Shown here: positions 1 through 6,402 of the stretch, in pieces
Layout: the number at the start of each line of letters is the position of its first letter
How positions within the stretch are numbered: position 1 is the first letter of the stretch
From: DASWVC01 sp036401335
GTDB taxonomy: Bacteria > Verrucomicrobiota > Verrucomicrobiia > Chthoniobacterales > JAFAMB01
DNA length: 8,777 nucleotides
Reading direction: 5' to 3'
NCBI GenBank assembly: GCA_036401335.1
Contig: DASWVC010000158.1
Coordinates: forward strand, 1 to 8,777
Notes under the pieces: generated by a model
Database searches by the model: none
Seen by the model: only the letters and a program-made list of their open reading frames with translations
What the model was told of the DNA's origin: nothing
Program-made: the position numbers and the translations under genes

Positions 1-699
1 ATCTGGTTGTTAAAGCCGCGGACGAAAGAGCTGAAAAGGCTTGGCGAGATTGAATCGACGCCAAAGCGGTTTGGTGCGTTTCCTCAGCAGCTAGTGCTCG
101 ATCAGGACGACAAAAACGCGATCGTGCTGGTCGATGGACGCTTCAGCAAGGTGGATTTAGCGACGGCAAAGATTGAGCCGATCAAGTTTGATGCCGAAAA
201 GGAAATCGATAGCGCAGCAGAACGCAGTTATTTGTTCGAGCACATTTGGCGGCAGATAAAGGAAAAGTTGGGCGGCAACATGCATGACGAGTTGGTGACA
301 TTCCTCAGCGGAAGAAAGTACTTCAAATGGGTTCCACGCGGTCAGGTTCTGGGCTGGGAACCCGGTCGGAAACGGTATAAGAAAACGGCGTTACTTCTTA
401 ACGAAGGAAATTATTCAGACGGCCTGATCTTCCCATGGTCCTACAAGCATTTTCAGCTTGGGAAATTGGTCGGGATGCCAGTGGCAGATAGTGGCTCTTT
501 TGTCTGGTGGGAAACCCTGCAGGACCCATCGCTGGTCTTCGGCATACCGGAGGTCGGTCTTCAGGATGAACAGGGTCAGTTCCTGGAGAGGACACAAGTG
601 GACCCGGATATCGAAGTAATCAATGATCCTCAAAGCACGGCTGAAGGACGCGACCTTCAGCTTGAACGCGCAGTCGCCGAGTTGATGAGCGAGAATTGA
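1..699 (+). CDS. Tricorn-like S41 peptidase, 3' part only, internally deleted
   Basis: This is the C-terminal end of a large exported tricorn-type serine peptidase (beta-propeller, PDZ and S41 catalytic core). The frame is open to the left edge, so the gene starts outside; the TTG at 7 is only the first possible start inside the window. Numbering from that TTG, residues 1-65 match the end of the propeller and residues 70-88 match the helix before the catalytic region (FEHIWRQIKEK). Residues 89-230 match the end of the core: GGNMHDEL, FLSGRKYF, the nucleophile motif NYSDG (Ser137), FPWSYK, the Gly-rich GIPEVG and LERTQVDPDIEV. From my knowledge of the family, roughly 200 or more residues normally lie between KEK and GGN. 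They hold the PDZ domain and the catalytic Ser-His pair, and they are absent here without a frame break. The product is therefore probably inactive. GC is visibly lower than in the following genes. The family call is firm; loss of activity is inference. Confidence 0.85.
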   Translation: MWLLKPRTKELKRLGEIESTPKRFGAFPQQLVLDQDDKNAIVLVDGRFSKVDLATAKIEPIKFDAEKEIDSAAERSYLFEHIWRQIKEKLGGNMHDELVTFLSGRKYFKWVPRGQVLGWEPGRKRYKKTALLLNEGNYSDGLIFPWSYKHFQLGKLVGMPVADSGSFVWWETLQDPSLVFGIPEVGLQDEQGQFLERTQVDPDIEVINDPQSTAEGRDLQLERAVAELMSEN

Positions 700-718
700 A
701 ACGCGACGCGATTTCAAT
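695..718 (+). terminator. Inverted repeat spanning the peptidase stop codon
   Basis: ATTGAAA (695-701) and TTTCAAT (712-718) are perfect 7-base complements around a CGCG-rich centre. The centre can extend the stem by CGC/GCG if one A is bulged. The TGA stop (697-699) lies in the left arm. No T-run follows, so this is at best a weak or factor-assisted terminator. It may equally be an mRNA 3'-end stabiliser. Confidence 0.3.
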
Positions 719-753
719 CCGCTAGAGTCTGCCCGTTCACTTTGAGAAACCTC

Positions 754-2187
754 ATGCCTTCAATCGAACCGGAGCACATCGTCATTATTGGGGGCGGTTT
801 CAGCGGCGTGATGACCGCCGTAAATCTTGCCCGGCTGGGCAAGCGCCCGCTCCGGGTGACAATCGTTAATCATCGTCGTCCGGCGGGGCGGGGCGTTGCT
901 TACGGCCTGCGGCGCCCCGAGCACCTGCTCAATGTGGCGGCGCGGAATATGTCTGCTTTTCCCGAGGAACCAGACCATTTTTTGCAATGGCTGCGGACCC
1001 GGTGTGAGTTCGACACCGTGCCTGAGATCGAACTGCGTGAGCGCTTTATTCCGCGCATGGTGTACGGCGATTACCTCCGTTCCCTCATGCAACACCACCT
1101 GCAGAGCCCGGGCGGGATGACTCCGGTCAAGACGCAGTTTGTCGCGGCGGAGGCCGTGGACATCGAACCGACTGGCGACACGGCGATCGTTCGCCTGGCG
1201 GGCGCGGCCCCGGTGGAAGCCGACCGTGTGGTTTTGGCGACTGGCAACGAGCCGCCGGCGCCTCTGCCCGGAGCGGAGATTCTGGCCGAGCATCCGGCCT
1301 GGGTTGGAGACCCGTGGCAGCCCTGGGAGCAGCGGTTGCCCGGGCACGAAGGGCGCATTGTCATTCTGGGCACCGGACTGACCACTGTCGATGCAATCAT
1401 CACATTGCGTGCGCTTGGTTGGATGGGCAGCATTCATGCGATCTCGCGCCACGGCTGGTTCCCTCACGCACACTTTCGCGGGATCGAATACCCGGACTTT
1501 CCTCCAGCCGGCGTGGACCTTGCGGAACTGGGTCTGGAGCGGATGGTCGCACTCATGCAGCATCACTGTGCCTTCCTGCATGAGCAGAATGCGAATCCGG
1601 CGATTATCGTGGATAAGCTACGCCCCCATACACAGCGCATCTGGAGCCATTTCAAGCGCGAGGAGCGGCTGACGTTTGCCCGGGATTATGCTGCGCGCTG
1701 GAACATTTTCCGCCACCGCATCGCGCCGGAAATTCATGCTCAGGTCACGAATTCTCAACTCACCGGACAACTGCAAATCCACGCGGCCGGCATCGAACGG
1801 GTAGAAGCGTCCGGGAGCCGGGTTGTCGTGCATCTGCAGAACGGCAAGAGCCAGGCGGGCGATCTCGTGATCAACGCCACCGGTCCGGCCACGAGGCTGA
1901 CCGCGACTCGATCCGTATTGCTGCGAAACCTGCTCCGGCAAGGGCTGGTGGCTCCGGACGAGACCGATATGGGCGTCCGCATCGATCCCGATCACACCGC
2001 CATCACCGGCGAGGGTGATCGATCGCACCTCCTGCTGGCGCTCGGCCCGCTGCTGCGCGGAACGCTTTGGGAAACCGTTGCCGTGCCGGAGTTGCGAACC
2101 CAGGCGAGGCGGGTGGCGGAAACGCTGCTCAACCAGACTTCCGCGCCCGCCGTTGAAGGTTCCGTGATGATGGAATACATGATCTGA
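754..2187 (+). CDS. FAD/NAD(P)-binding protein, COG4529/YdhS type
   Basis: This is a predicted cytoplasmic flavoprotein of 477 residues, a usual length for the family. The N-terminal Rossmann motif is IVIIGGGFSG (residues 9-18). It is followed by the family-typical GRGVAYG and LLNVAARNMSAFPEEPDHFLQWL. ATGNEPP and then a second dinucleotide-binding motif, IVILGTGLTTVDA, begin near residue 202. INATGP occurs near residue 373. These match the NAD_binding_9 / COG4529 group, which includes E. coli YdhS. The biochemical reaction of that group is not established, so I assign no substrate. I chose ATG 754, eight residues before the first strand, over the in-frame TTG at 742; neither has a strong Shine-Dalgarno sequence. 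The gene stands alone, 54 bases after the peptidase remnant and 380 bases before the transporter operon, so a shared role with the operon is not supported. The fold call is firm and the function is open. Confidence 0.9.
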   Translation: MPSIEPEHIVIIGGGFSGVMTAVNLARLGKRPLRVTIVNHRRPAGRGVAYGLRRPEHLLNVAARNMSAFPEEPDHFLQWLRTRCEFDTVPEIELRERFIPRMVYGDYLRSLMQHHLQSPGGMTPVKTQFVAAEAVDIEPTGDTAIVRLAGAAPVEADRVVLATGNEPPAPLPGAEILAEHPAWVGDPWQPWEQRLPGHEGRIVILGTGLTTVDAIITLRALGWMGSIHAISRHGWFPHAHFRGIEYPDFPPAGVDLAELGLERMVALMQHHCAFLHEQNANPAIIVDKLRPHTQRIWSHFKREERLTFARDYAARWNIFRHRIAPEIHAQVTNSQLTGQLQIHAAGIERVEASGSRVVVHLQNGKSQAGDLVINATGPATRLTATRSVLLRNLLRQGLVAPDETDMGVRIDPDHTAITGEGDRSHLLLALGPLLRGTLWETVAVPELRTQARRVAETLLNQTSAPAVEGSVMMEYMI

Positions 2188-2305
2188 GGCCGCTCGTTTT
2201 CGGATCGCATGCCTGTGGTGCAAGCTGCTCTACCTGTTCAACCAACAGAGCACATGCTCAGGCGAAATTTGGCGACAAGGACTCAGGCCGACATTGACGC
2301 GTGCC

Positions 2306-2318
2306 CAGGTTGAACCTG
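2306..2318. promoter_or_regulatory. Perfect 13-base palindrome, candidate operator
   Basis: CAGGTT and AACCTG are exact inverted copies around a single G. The site lies about 250 bases before the first transporter gene and between two TTGAC(G/T) boxes. A partial copy of the core in the opposite sense, GTTCAACC, occurs at 2236-2243. This geometry would suit a dimeric repressor or activator. No regulator gene is in the window to pair it with. Confidence 0.3.
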
Positions 2319-2552
2319 TCCGGAAAAAACGCTGTTGACTGCGCTTCCAAATCGTAAGATCGAGGGGCTGGAGGTTTGTGGCCGCAAGGATGGGATCGGC
2401 ACCGGCGGCGACGACCGGCAAGCACCAACGCTACGGGACGGATTCAGGATCACAGGCAAAATGGAAGGGCGGATTCTACCCACCCCAGCACAGCTAATGG
2501 CCGTCGTGCAGCGCGTTTCGCACGACCACTTGGCGCCGCGTGGCAGGTCGCC

Positions 2553-2558
2553 AGGAGA
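2553..2558 (+). promoter_or_regulatory. Ribosome binding site that decides the ATPase start
   Basis: AGGAGA lies nine bases before ATG 2568. This favours that codon over the many upstream in-frame possibilities and over ATG 2589, seven codons further in. The site falls largely in the loop of a potential AGGTC/GACCT hairpin. Confidence 0.6.
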
Positions 2559-2567
2559 CCTCCGGTA

Positions 2568-3356
2568 ATGGCGTCCGGGAAGACCTGGATGAAAGTGCGC
2601 CGGGTATCCAAGCATTTCGGGGCCGTAACGGCCCTCAACGCAGTAGATTTGGAGCTCCGTCTTGGGGAAGTCACCGCGCTGGTGGGAGACAACGGAGCCG
2701 GTAAATCCACGTTGGTAAAAATCTTGTCGGGAGCCCATCAACCCAGTACCGGGGAATTGGAGGTTGACGGCAAACCCGTCCTTTTAGGCAGTCCCGCGAA
2801 GGCCAGGATGGTAGGAGTCTCCACCATTTTTCAGGAACTTGCGTTGGTAGAAAACCTGACGGTTTATGAGAACGTGTTCTTGGGCCGGGAGATGGTTCGA
2901 TCCTTTTACGGCGTTCCAATCCTGGACAAACGCCGGATGCGTGAGCGGGTGGAACATCTGATCGCGGAACTTGGAGCGCACCTGCCATCACTGTCGGTGC
3001 CGGTGGCAGCGTTGTCCGGAGGTCAACGGCAAGCCGTGGCCATCGCCCGGGTGCTGGACCTGGATACGAAACTGGTAATTATGGATGAGCCGACGGCGGC
3101 GTTGGCCGTCGTGGAAACGCGCAAGGTTCTGCGGCTCATTGAACAGCTCCGGAACAAAGGCAAAGCGGTGCTTCTGGTCAGCCACAATTTGGGTGACGTG
3201 TTTGAAGTGGCGGACCGCATTCTCGTGCTGCTCCGGGGCCGCAAAGCCGTTGAATTGGAGAAAGAAAAAACGAATCCCGAAGAGGTTGTTGGCTGGATTA
3301 CCGGCGCTCTGGCCGAGAACCGCGTGACGGATCCTTCGCGCGAGCAACACAAATAA
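2568..3356 (+). CDS. Sugar-type ABC transporter ATPase, single nucleotide-binding domain
   Basis: This cytoplasmic ATPase of 262 residues should power the importer encoded just downstream. It has one complete ABC domain: Walker A GDNGAGKST (40-48), Q-loop Gln89 in IFQE, signature LSGGQRQ (149-155), Walker B LVIMDEP (169-175) with catalytic Glu174, and switch His206 in LLVSHN. VFEVADRI and a C-terminal MTGA-like WITGA are typical of the FrcA group of carbohydrate ATPases. LsrA, RbsA and RhaT-type ATPases have two fused domains of about 500 residues; this one has a single domain and must dimerise. The start at ATG 2568 is set by AGGAGA nine bases upstream. The reading frame stays open 192 bases further upstream, but that stretch is Arg/Pro/Ala-rich and not family-like. 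The binding-protein gene follows after 19 bases, so the two are co-transcribed. The exact substrate cannot be read from the ATPase. Confidence 0.95.
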   Translation: MASGKTWMKVRRVSKHFGAVTALNAVDLELRLGEVTALVGDNGAGKSTLVKILSGAHQPSTGELEVDGKPVLLGSPAKARMVGVSTIFQELALVENLTVYENVFLGREMVRSFYGVPILDKRRMRERVEHLIAELGAHLPSLSVPVAALSGGQRQAVAIARVLDLDTKLVIMDEPTAALAVVETRKVLRLIEQLRNKGKAVLLVSHNLGDVFEVADRILVLLRGRKAVELEKEKTNPEEVVGWITGALAENRVTDPSREQHK

Positions 3357-3375
3357 ACTTCCGCATTAATCAATT

Positions 3376-4371
3376 ATGAAAACCCAGAATCCCATTCGCT
3401 GGCTGGCGTCGGCGGGTTGCGTCGCGGCGGTCTGCCTCGCCGCCGCCCCGACCGGCTGGACGCAAACCAAGGTGGCCTTCGTGCCCCAGATTGTCGGCAT
3501 TCCCTATTTCAATGCCATGGAGGAAGGCGGCCGGGATGCGAGCCGTAAGTTTGCGGTGGATTTCGTCTACACCGGTCCCACGGATACAAATCCGGCGGAA
3601 CAGTTGCGAATCGTGAACGGGCTGATTGATCAGGGGATTAACGCGGTCTCCGTTTCGGTGCTCGACGCGAGCTCAATTGATCCCGTCATCAAAAAGGCCA
3701 AGGCGAAGGGCATCAAGATTTTCACGTCCGACTCGGACGCGCCCAAGAGCGAACGCGACCTTTATGTCGCCCAGGCCTTGGATGAGGACCTCGGCTTCAC
3801 CATCATCGACGAGTTGGCCAAGCGCATCGGAAGCCAGGGTACCGTCGGGATTATTTCGGGGGAAGCCACGGCGACGAACCTGAATACCTGGATCAAATTC
3901 ATGCAGGAACGGGCAGCTTCAAAGTACCCGAAGCTTAAATTGCTTTCTCCGCAGTTCGCGGGCGGCACCGCACAACGGGCGTTCCAGTTGGCAACCGATC
4001 TCCTTACAGCTCATCCCGACCTGAAAGGGTTGATCGCCGTCGCCTCGACGACCTGCCCAGGGGTGGCCCAAGCCATCGAATCGGCCGGAAAAATCGGTCA
4101 GGTGATCGGCACCGGTTATGGCTCACCGAACACCGTTCGATCCTACCTGAAGAGTGGCGCGTTCGGGTTCACCGTGCTCTGGAATCCGCGAGACTTGGGT
4201 TACCTGACCGTTTGGGCCGGCAAACAGCTAATCGACGGCAAAGCTTTTGCCGCGAAGAACGAGGTTCCTGGTTTAGACCATCCGGTGACGTACAATGCGG
4301 ACAGCAAAGTGCTGCTCTTGGGGCCTCCGACGGTGTTCACCAAGGAGAACGTGGACCAGTTCAAGTTCTGA
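3376..4371 (+). CDS. Periplasmic substrate-binding protein, LsrB/RhaS-like
   Basis: This is the 331-residue solute receptor of the importer, of the type I periplasmic binding fold (Peripla_BP_4). The N-terminus is a signal peptide: Lys2 and Arg8, a hydrophobic stretch at about 9-24, and probable cleavage near residue 30 before TKVAFVPQ. There is no convincing lipobox, so I expect a soluble periplasmic protein. VPQIVGIPYF, YTGPTD, INAVSVSVLD, FTSDSDAP, SGEATATN and the ending FTKENVDQF align with the autoinducer-2 receptor LsrB and rhamnose receptor RhaS. By hand alignment, several residues that contact AI-2 in Salmonella LsrB are changed here: Lys35 to Gln38, Asp166 to Asn168, Gln167 to Leu169, Pro220 to Val222 and Ala222 to Ser224. 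Asp116 is kept as Asp119. Automated annotation as an AI-2 binder would therefore be doubtful. No clear Shine-Dalgarno precedes ATG 3376. A 46-base gap separates it from the permease gene. Confidence 0.93.
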   Translation: MKTQNPIRWLASAGCVAAVCLAAAPTGWTQTKVAFVPQIVGIPYFNAMEEGGRDASRKFAVDFVYTGPTDTNPAEQLRIVNGLIDQGINAVSVSVLDASSIDPVIKKAKAKGIKIFTSDSDAPKSERDLYVAQALDEDLGFTIIDELAKRIGSQGTVGIISGEATATNLNTWIKFMQERAASKYPKLKLLSPQFAGGTAQRAFQLATDLLTAHPDLKGLIAVASTTCPGVAQAIESAGKIGQVIGTGYGSPNTVRSYLKSGAFGFTVLWNPRDLGYLTVWAGKQLIDGKAFAAKNEVPGLDHPVTYNADSKVLLLGPPTVFTKENVDQFKF

Positions 4372-4417
4372 CGCCGATTTGGGGGAAATGCGCTGCACCT
4401 GAACGAGGCGCTCACGC

Positions 4418-5410
4418 GTGGACAACAGAAATCGTTTTCGCGTGAGGGCAACGCGGGAAATTACGCTGGCCGCAGCTTGCGCCGTAACCGCCAGTCTGTT
4501 TCAGGCTTTTTCGCCGTACTACCTTACGCTGTCGAACGTCGCGACGGTATTCCGCAACAGCATCGAGCTGTGGTTGGTGAGCCTCGGAATGACTTTTGTT
4601 CTGGCCACCGCCGGGGTCGACGTCGCCGTGGGCGGTATTTTGGGCATTTGCGCGATCCTGGCCGGGTGGGGTGTCCAGGGCAATTGGCCTGCCGCATTCA
4701 TTTTTCTTATTGGACCGATGGCCGGTGCCACCCTGGGCCTGGTTGCAGGAGCTCTGGTGGTCTTGGGTAAAGTCCCTCCAATCGTGGCAACGCTGGGGCT
4801 CTTCGGTATTTACCGGTCCGCGATGTTCTTGTTCCTGGGAGGCAACTGGATTTCCGGCCTTCCCGAGTTCACGGGGGGCGTGCTGAGCCGGACCATTGGA
4901 CCATTCCCGGTCAGCCTGGGCTGCGTTGCCGTGGCCTACTTGAGTGCAGCCCTCATCCTGCACTGGACGCCGCTGGGCGTTGCCGTGCTGGCCACCGGAG
5001 GAAACGAGCGCGCGGCTCGCCTGGCCGGAGTGGGCATCGGCCGGACCAAAATATTTGTGTATGGGTTCACCGGCCTTTTGGCGGGTGTGGCGGCAGTGCT
5101 GTACGTTGCGCGTTACCGAAACGTGGAAACTTCAACGGGGGGGCTGGTGGCTTTGGACGCAATCGTAGCCGCAGTACTTGGAGGTTCCACCGTGCTCGGC
5201 GGTAAAGCGAACCTCCTGGGAACTTTTCTCGGGGTGCTGCTTGTGCGGCTTTTACAGAATGGGTTTGTCCTGATCGGCGTTCCGTCCCTCTGGGAGCAGG
5301 TTATCACCGGTGTTTTGCTGGTGTTCGTCCTCGCCGCGGACGCCGTCGCGGCGCGTTCGTCCGGTTTCGGTGCATCCAGGGTGATCGGGCAGGGGAGGGC
5401 AATTCCGTGA
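4418..5410 (+). CDS. ABC transporter permease 1 (BPD_transp_2, RbsC/LsrC family)
   Basis: This inner-membrane subunit of 330 residues has long hydrophobic stretches throughout, consistent with eight to ten membrane segments. It carries the family landmarks: TAGVDVAVGG (64-73, usually GIDLSVG), VPPIVATLG (119-127), the cytoplasmic coupling region TGGNERAARLAG (193-204), and ALDAIVAAVLGG (245-256) with GSTVLGGK after it. The start is GTG 4418, nine bases after GAGG (4405-4408); the first residues (DNRNRFRVR) form a basic cytoplasmic N-terminus. Its stop overlaps the start of the second permease in GTGA (5407-5410), so the two are translationally coupled and should form a heterodimeric channel in the LsrC-LsrD or RhaP-RhaQ manner. 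Substrate identity is unknown. Confidence 0.94.
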   Translation: MDNRNRFRVRATREITLAAACAVTASLFQAFSPYYLTLSNVATVFRNSIELWLVSLGMTFVLATAGVDVAVGGILGICAILAGWGVQGNWPAAFIFLIGPMAGATLGLVAGALVVLGKVPPIVATLGLFGIYRSAMFLFLGGNWISGLPEFTGGVLSRTIGPFPVSLGCVAVAYLSAALILHWTPLGVAVLATGGNERAARLAGVGIGRTKIFVYGFTGLLAGVAAVLYVARYRNVETSTGGLVALDAIVAAVLGGSTVLGGKANLLGTFLGVLLVRLLQNGFVLIGVPSLWEQVITGVLLVFVLAADAVAARSSGFGASRVIGQGRAIP

Positions 5411-6402
5411 CCGGACCACGCCCGAAGGATGCGATCCCGAGGACGAGTGCCGTTCGCTACACGCATCCGTGGCTGCCCGGCGGGAGATTAGGGGTGCTTT
5501 GGTTGGTCATGCTGGCGGTTTTTGCGCTGCGTGCACCGGCCTTTTTCTCCGCCGGCAACGTTTCGTCAATTCTGCAGTTTTCCACATTGTTGGCTTTGGT
5601 GACGTTCGGGCAGACGTTGGTGATCGTGGCCGGGGGAGGCGGAATTGACCTCTCGGTCGGTGGAATGGTGAGCCTCTCCGGGTTGCTGACGGCCGGGTTG
5701 CTGGCAAAGGGCGCGGCACCGTTGCCGGCGGCGCTCGCGGGCGTCTTGCTGGGGGTGGTTCTCGGGCTGTTGAACGGTCTGCTGATCACCCGCCTCCGGC
5801 TGTTGCCCCTGATGGTTACGCTCGGGTCGTTCTATGCGTACAATGGACTGGCCTTGGCCCTGACCGGTGGAGCACCCGTGTCCGGGCTCCCGCCCTCGTT
5901 TGGTTTTCTTGGCCAAGGCATGGTCATCGGGGTGCCGGTCCACACGGTGCTGCTCGTGGTCCCGAGTTTTTGCCTGCTCAGTTTCGGGTTAAACCAAACG
6001 CCCTTGGGCCGTTGGATCTACGCGACGGGGGGTAACGAACGTTCCGCCCGGTTGCTTGGGGTGCCCGTCGATGCCATCCGCATGGGGGTCTACGCGGCAA
6101 GTGGACTGCTGTCGGGGTTGGCCGGTGTGATGGCGGATTCCTGGCTGCTGAGCGCCCGCCCAAACATTGGGGAGAACCTCGAACTGCTTTCCCTGACAGC
6201 TGCCTTGCTGGGGGGAGCCCGCATCAGCGGCGGGGCGGGCGGTATGACCGGTTCCCTTTCCGCAGTTTTGTTTTTTACCTCGCTCCAAGCCGGGTTGCAG
6301 ATGTTAAACGTTAACGCCATCTGGCAACTTGGGGCGGTTGGCGCCCTTCTGATTGGCAGCGTGCTGGTGGAACGTCTGATCACTAACCCTATAACCGCAT
6401 GA
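5407..6402 (+). CDS. ABC transporter permease 2 (BPD_transp_2, RbsC/LsrD family)
   Basis: This is the second inner-membrane subunit, 331 residues, clearly related to the preceding permease but not a recent copy of it. Landmarks are GIDLSVGG (79-86), LPLMVTLGSF (133-142), TPLGRWIYATGGNERSARLLG (start of the coupling loop, 198-218) and LTAALLGGARISGG (263-276). The N-terminal 25 residues are polar and basic, and the first membrane segment starts near residue 27. The GTG start lies inside the last codons of permease 1 (GTGA overlap), and its own stop overlaps the M20 gene start in ATGA (6399-6402). This tight chain suggests balanced production of both permeases and the hydrolase from one mRNA. 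Confidence 0.94.
   Translation: MTGPRPKDAIPRTSAVRYTHPWLPGGRLGVLWLVMLAVFALRAPAFFSAGNVSSILQFSTLLALVTFGQTLVIVAGGGGIDLSVGGMVSLSGLLTAGLLAKGAAPLPAALAGVLLGVVLGLLNGLLITRLRLLPLMVTLGSFYAYNGLALALTGGAPVSGLPPSFGFLGQGMVIGVPVHTVLLVVPSFCLLSFGLNQTPLGRWIYATGGNERSARLLGVPVDAIRMGVYAASGLLSGLAGVMADSWLLSARPNIGENLELLSLTAALLGGARISGGAGGMTGSLSAVLFFTSLQAGLQMLNVNAIWQLGAVGALLIGSVLVERLITNPITA

Larger units (their letters stand above)
2188..2567 (+). promoter_or_regulatory. 380-base intergenic leader upstream of the transporter operon
   Basis: I see no convincing gene here, although GC-rich sequence leaves several frames open. The region must hold the operon promoter. TTGACG (2294-2299) and TTGACT (2335-2340) resemble -35 boxes, but neither has a good -10 at 16-18 bases; TAAGAT (2355-2360) is only 14 bases after the second. 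Short palindromes are GAGCA-CA-TGCTC (2248-2259) and CAGGTT-G-AACCTG (2306-2318). A 7-base-pair hairpin, GTCGTGC/GCACGAC with a 10-base loop, sits at 2503-2526. A small AGGTC/GACCT hairpin at 2545-2561 places the ribosome binding site in its loop. Promoter placement is uncertain. Confidence 0.4.

Noticed and set aside
760..1581. A 273-codon open frame on the minus strand inside the flavoprotein gene
   Set aside because: It is a shadow frame: His/Arg/Gln-rich, with no motif, fully inside a clearly real gene.
2376..2567. N-terminal extension of the ATPase by 64 residues
   Set aside because: The stretch is Arg/Pro/Ala-rich and unlike any ABC family N-terminus. ATG 2568 has a well-spaced AGGAGA and gives the normal family length.
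2335..2568. A 77-codon frame from TTG 2335 whose TAA overlaps the ATPase ATG (TAATG), suggesting a coupled leader peptide
   Set aside because: It starts with TTG, has no ribosome binding site and no recognisable composition or motif. Several frames are open here because the DNA is GC-rich. The overlap is probably accidental.
2283..2741. A 152-codon open frame on the minus strand across the leader
   Set aside because: It overlaps the Walker A region of the ATPase gene, has a composition expected from the antisense of a GC-rich gene, and matches no family I recognise.
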